A stretch of 64,000 bases of DNA from positions 1-64,000 of the forward strand of contig NZ_VWXL01000069.1 in NCBI RefSeq assembly GCF_009746625.1. The letters are read 5' to 3'. This DNA comes from Caproicibacter fermentans. Lineage in GTDB: Bacteria > Bacillota > Clostridia > Oscillospirales > Acutalibacteraceae. The first letter of the stretch is position 1. Every line of letters begins with the position of its first letter. A program made the position numbers and the translations under genes. Shown here piece after piece: positions 60,714 through 64,000 of the stretch. Under the pieces are notes generated by a model. That model searched no databases. It saw only the letters and a list, made by a program, of their open reading frames with translations, and was not told where the DNA came from.

Positions 60714-61757
60714 ATGCCACAGGAAAATTGCGCCGTGATTCTTGCCGCGGGAGAGGGAAAACGGATGAAGCGGGATTGTCCCAAGGCTCTCGCGCCCGTC
60801 CTGTTCAAGCCGATGCTGGAATGGGTTCTCGATTCCGTAAAGGCGGCGGGGATCGGGCGCCTGTGTGTTGTCACCGGGCACCTGCACAAACAGGTGGAGC
60901 AATATTTGTCCGAATACGACCCCGGCCTTCGCACCGTCTATCAGCCGCAGCGCAGGGGCACCGGGCACGCCGTGATGATGGCGGCCGATTTTTTGCGCTC
61001 AAATGACGGCGGCAGCGTTCTGGTCCTGAACGGGGATTCCCCGTTTGTCAGTCCGAAAGAAATCCGGAACGCCTACGAAATCCACCGCGAAAACGAAAAC
61101 GCCGTTACGGTGATTTCGGCGGAGCTGCCCGACCCCGCGGGTTACGGGCGCATTGTGCGCGACCCGCAGACCGGCAGACTTGCCGCCATTGTGGAACAAA
61201 AAGACGCTTCCCCCGAAGTGCAAAAGATTCCGGAGATCAATTCCGGGGCATACTGGTTTCAAACAAAGGCCCTGCTGGGAATTCTCTCGGAAATCAGGAA
61301 CGACAACGCCCAGGGGGAATACTATTTGACGGACGCCGTGCGGCTCCTGATTGAACGGGGCGCGGAGGCGGACGCCTGCAAAGCCGGCAGCGCACAGGCG
61401 GTGCTGGGCGCCAACGACTGCCTTCAGCTTGCCGAGCTGAACCGCATCGCGCGCGAAAAAATTCTGACCGCCCACCTTCTGGAGGGCACCGATATCCCCT
61501 GCAGCGACGGGGTTATCATCGGTCCGGACGTCTCCGTCGGCCGCAACGTCAGCATTCTGCCGGGAACCATCCTGCGCGGCAGAACCTCGGTGGGGGCGGG
61601 CTGCGTCGTCGGGCCGAACACCGTTCTGACCGACTGCGCCGTCGGCGAGGGCGCTGTTCTCAATTCGGTACAGTGCAGCGGGTGCACCATTCAACCCGGG
61701 CAGACCGTTGCTCCATATACATTCATGATCAAACAGGCAAAGACAGACAAAAATTAG
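60714..61757 (+). CDS. GlmU-like UDP-GlcNAc pyrophosphorylase, short form
   Basis: 347 residues. The nucleotidyltransferase domain is complete: VILAAGEGKRMKRDCPKAL, GTGHAVMMA, LVLNGDSPF, GYGRIVRD, EINSGAYWF, EYYLTDAVRLL. A left-handed beta-helix follows (GVIIGPDVSVGRNVSILPG, GCVVGPNTVLTDC) but stops about 110 residues short of full GlmU, before the acetyltransferase His and acetyl-CoA region. It therefore likely makes UDP-GlcNAc only from GlcNAc-1-P. GGAGG before ATG 60714. It is 14 bases upstream of prs. Confidence 0.9.
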   Translation: MPQENCAVILAAGEGKRMKRDCPKALAPVLFKPMLEWVLDSVKAAGIGRLCVVTGHLHKQVEQYLSEYDPGLRTVYQPQRRGTGHAVMMAADFLRSNDGGSVLVLNGDSPFVSPKEIRNAYEIHRENENAVTVISAELPDPAGYGRIVRDPQTGRLAAIVEQKDASPEVQKIPEINSGAYWFQTKALLGILSEIRNDNAQGEYYLTDAVRLLIERGAEADACKAGSAQAVLGANDCLQLAELNRIAREKILTAHLLEGTDIPCSDGVIIGPDVSVGRNVSILPGTILRGRTSVGAGCVVGPNTVLTDCAVGEGAVLNSVQCSGCTIQPGQTVAPYTFMIKQAKTDKN

Positions 61758-61771
61758 GGGGATAAACACAA

Positions 61772-62728
<957 letters not shown>

Positions 62729-62853
62729 TTCCGGCAGGAAGAACAGCTTACGATACAGGGCATCGCGCCCGGGCGCCACACCCGGGCGGCGGAACAAGGC
62801 GGGGCGGATCATCCGTCCCGCCCGTTTCCGCATTCTTTTCAAGGGAGAATTTT

Positions 62854-63468
62854 ATGCTGAACAACCTGTTGCACCTCCGCCCCCAGCCGGCGGGGCCGGT
62901 CGAATACCTAGTCGTGGGCCTGGGCAACCCGGGCTCAAAATACGACGGGACGAGACATAACGCGGGGTTCATGGCCGTCGACCACATCGCCGAACAGGCC
63001 GGGGTTAAAATCGACCGGCTGAAATTCAAAGGCCTCTGCGCGCCGGCGCGGATCGGCGGAAAAAACGTGCTGCTTTTAAAGCCCGGCACTTATATGAACC
63101 TGAGCGGGCAAAGCGTGGTAGAAGCGATGAACTTTTACCATATTCCGCCCGAACGGGTCGTCGTTCTTTTCGACGACATCAGTTTTCCGCCCGGAAAGCT
63201 GCGCATCCGCCTGAAAGGAAGCGACGGCGGCCAGAACGGGATGAAAAACATCATTTACCTTTCCGGCAGCGACTGCTTTCCGCGCATCAAGCTCGGCACG
63301 GGCGACCGCCCGGACCGCCGGTGGGACCTTGCGGACTGGGTTCTTTCCCGCTTTTCGCCGGACGACCTCAAGCGTTTCCAGGAGGCCGCCGCCCACGCAA
63401 ACGACGCCGTCGCGCTGATAGTGCAGGGCAAAGCCGCCGAGGCAATGAATCTCTACAACGGAAAATAA
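62854..63468 (+). CDS. pth: peptidyl-tRNA hydrolase
   Basis: Recycles peptidyl-tRNA released by stalled ribosomes. 204 residues with a ~17-residue extra N-terminus (LNNLLHLRPQPAGPVEY) before the family core VVGLGNPGSKYDGTRHNAGFMAVD (catalytic Asn/His). KPGTYMNLSGQSV, FDDISFPPGKLRIRLKGSDGGQNGMKNI and KLGTGDRP follow. AAGGGAGA upstream supports ATG 62854. Between prs and pth there are about 125 non-coding bases. Confidence 0.96.
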   Translation: MLNNLLHLRPQPAGPVEYLVVGLGNPGSKYDGTRHNAGFMAVDHIAEQAGVKIDRLKFKGLCAPARIGGKNVLLLKPGTYMNLSGQSVVEAMNFYHIPPERVVVLFDDISFPPGKLRIRLKGSDGGQNGMKNIIYLSGSDCFPRIKLGTGDRPDRRWDLADWVLSRFSPDDLKRFQEAAAHANDAVALIVQGKAAEAMNLYNGK

Positions 63469-63485
63469 TGCCGCAGGACCGATTT

Positions 63486-63648
63486 TCCTCCGTAACTGAC
63501 AGATTGGAGGATGACCGTAAGTCTGAGAACAATCGTGTCGCCTAAAACAATATCAGGATGCTTCGCGCTGATTTGCGCCATTTTGGGCGCAATTTATGAT
63601 GTGACCGGCGCGCCGGGAAAAAAGGCGACACCCTTGGCGCGTTTTTTT
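63486..63648 (+). ncRNA. candidate structured RNA / transcription attenuator before mfd
   Basis: A 163-base stretch with nested pairing. TCCTCC/GGAGGA hairpin (63486-63511); long-range GTGTCGCC (63535-63542) with GGCGACAC (63624-63631), enclosing hairpins ATCAG/CTGAT (63552-63572) and TTGCGCC/GGCGCAA (63573-63592). The 3' part CGCGCCGGG...CCC-TT-GGCGCG then seven T (63609-63648) is a terminator whose loop holds the 3' strand of the long-range stem, so the two folds compete. No riboswitch class recognised. Confidence 0.55.
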
Positions 63649-63810
63649 ATGATAATGAATTTGGCGGACGGAATTTCAAGGGATTCAGCGGCCTGTTATG
63701 GGAACGCCCTGTTTTGAACCCCGGCGACCGGATTCCAGTCATGATTGAAGAGAACAATTCCGGCAGCAGCTGTCCCGATACTGCCGCCGGGTTCGAATAA
63801 GGAGAGTTTC
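63649..63810. other. intergenic leader of mfd
   Basis: No gene seen; contains a CCGGCG/CGCCGG-rich stretch (63720-63790) and the mfd ribosome site AAGGAGAG at 63799-63806. Confidence 0.4.
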
Positions 63811-64000
63811 ATGGAATTTCTGACAACCGCCGTCCGCGGACTCAAGGAATTTACGGATTTGGAGTCTGCCGTCGGCAGCCGGATGCTGCCCGCCGCGGTA
63901 ACCGGGGTATCCGGGGTCCACAAAGCAAACATCATCTATTCGCTCTGCGCGGACCGGCGGCGCAGGGCTTTCGTCGTCGCCGGAGACGAAGCGGAGGCGC
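63811..64000 (+). CDS. mfd: transcription-repair coupling factor Mfd, N-terminal start (runs off window)
   Basis: 63 codons present. EFLTTAVRGLKEFTDLESAV then VTGVSGVHKANIIYSLCADRR and AFVVAGDEAEA match the N-terminal UvrB-homology module of Mfd (SGVHKA..IYAL pattern). Position after pth is the conserved one in Firmicutes. AAGGAGAG before the ATG. Mfd removes stalled RNA polymerase and recruits nucleotide excision repair. Confidence 0.85.
   Translation, partial: MEFLTTAVRGLKEFTDLESAVGSRMLPAAVTGVSGVHKANIIYSLCADRRRRAFVVAGDEAEA

Overview
The window reads as a chromosomal segment of an anaerobic, fermentative low-GC-branch Firmicute (class Clostridia; an Oscillospirales-type genome is my best guess). 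The reasons are an [FeFe]-hydrogenase behind a Rex-type operator, pyruvate phosphate dikinase, agmatine catabolism, ABC importers without their own ATPase, YesM/YesN-type two-component regulation, Firmicute-style AGGAGG ribosome sites and the glmU-prs-pth-mfd gene order. The backbone is fairly GC-rich. Two stretches, about 40.7-44.6 kb and 55.8-56.7 kb, are clearly AT-rich and look acquired or eroded.

Layout. 0-6.6 kb: molybdenum block, with a 5'-truncated molybdopterin-binding protein, moaC, moaA, a MOSC-MogA fusion, modABC and an xdhC-type maturation factor. 6.8-15.1 kb (minus): GH51 arabinofuranosidase, two sugar permeases, a binding lipoprotein and a response regulator/histidine kinase pair. 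15.7-18.0 kb: ArsR, ArsP-like permease, small thioredoxin and arsenate reductase, with two palindromic operators. 18.2-20.6 kb: LigD. 21.2-23.7 kb: CadC-type repressor, free HMA protein and Cd/Zn P-type ATPase. 24.1 kb: tag. 24.7-28.3 kb (minus): hydrogenase and a NuoF/GltD-like flavoprotein. 28.6-30.5 kb: aguA-aguB. 30.5-33.3 kb (minus): IclR regulator, 2-hydroxyacid dehydrogenase, DapA-family aldolase. 33.4-35.5 kb: small proteins and an orphan phage lysis cassette. 35.7-39.6 kb: Nudix, DUF3795, a membrane protein and a LOTUS-like/DUF3825 protein. 39.7-40.7 kb: scrambled GH65 remnants.

41-45.8 kb is an accessory stretch: a CARDB/matrixin-like secreted metalloprotease whose signal peptide is one frame away across an A-AAA-AAG heptamer, a lipoprotein, a LacI remnant, and a TetR/metallo-hydrolase pair with three repeated operator-like boxes. 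45.96-55.4 kb is a complete type I-C CRISPR-Cas locus (26 repeats, 25 spacers; cas3-cas5-cas8c-cas7-cas4-cas1-cas2 reading leftward), with a well-supported internal cas11 start inside cas8c. The leader-distal spacer looks like the 3' end of a tRNA-Leu gene plus flank. 55.6-56.75 kb holds a Y-family polymerase remnant, an AT-rich gene-less stretch rich in inverted repeats, and tRNA-Arg(ACG). 56.8-64 kb returns to core genes: ppdK, a short glmU-like gene, prs, pth and the start of mfd. Between pth and mfd lies a structured RNA/attenuator candidate.

The items most worth checking are the putative -1 frameshift that would export the metalloprotease, the protease/lipoprotein pair, the RNA element before mfd, the tRNA-like spacer, and the Rex-controlled hydrogenase with a fused partner. 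All calls come from reading the sequence; no database search was run.
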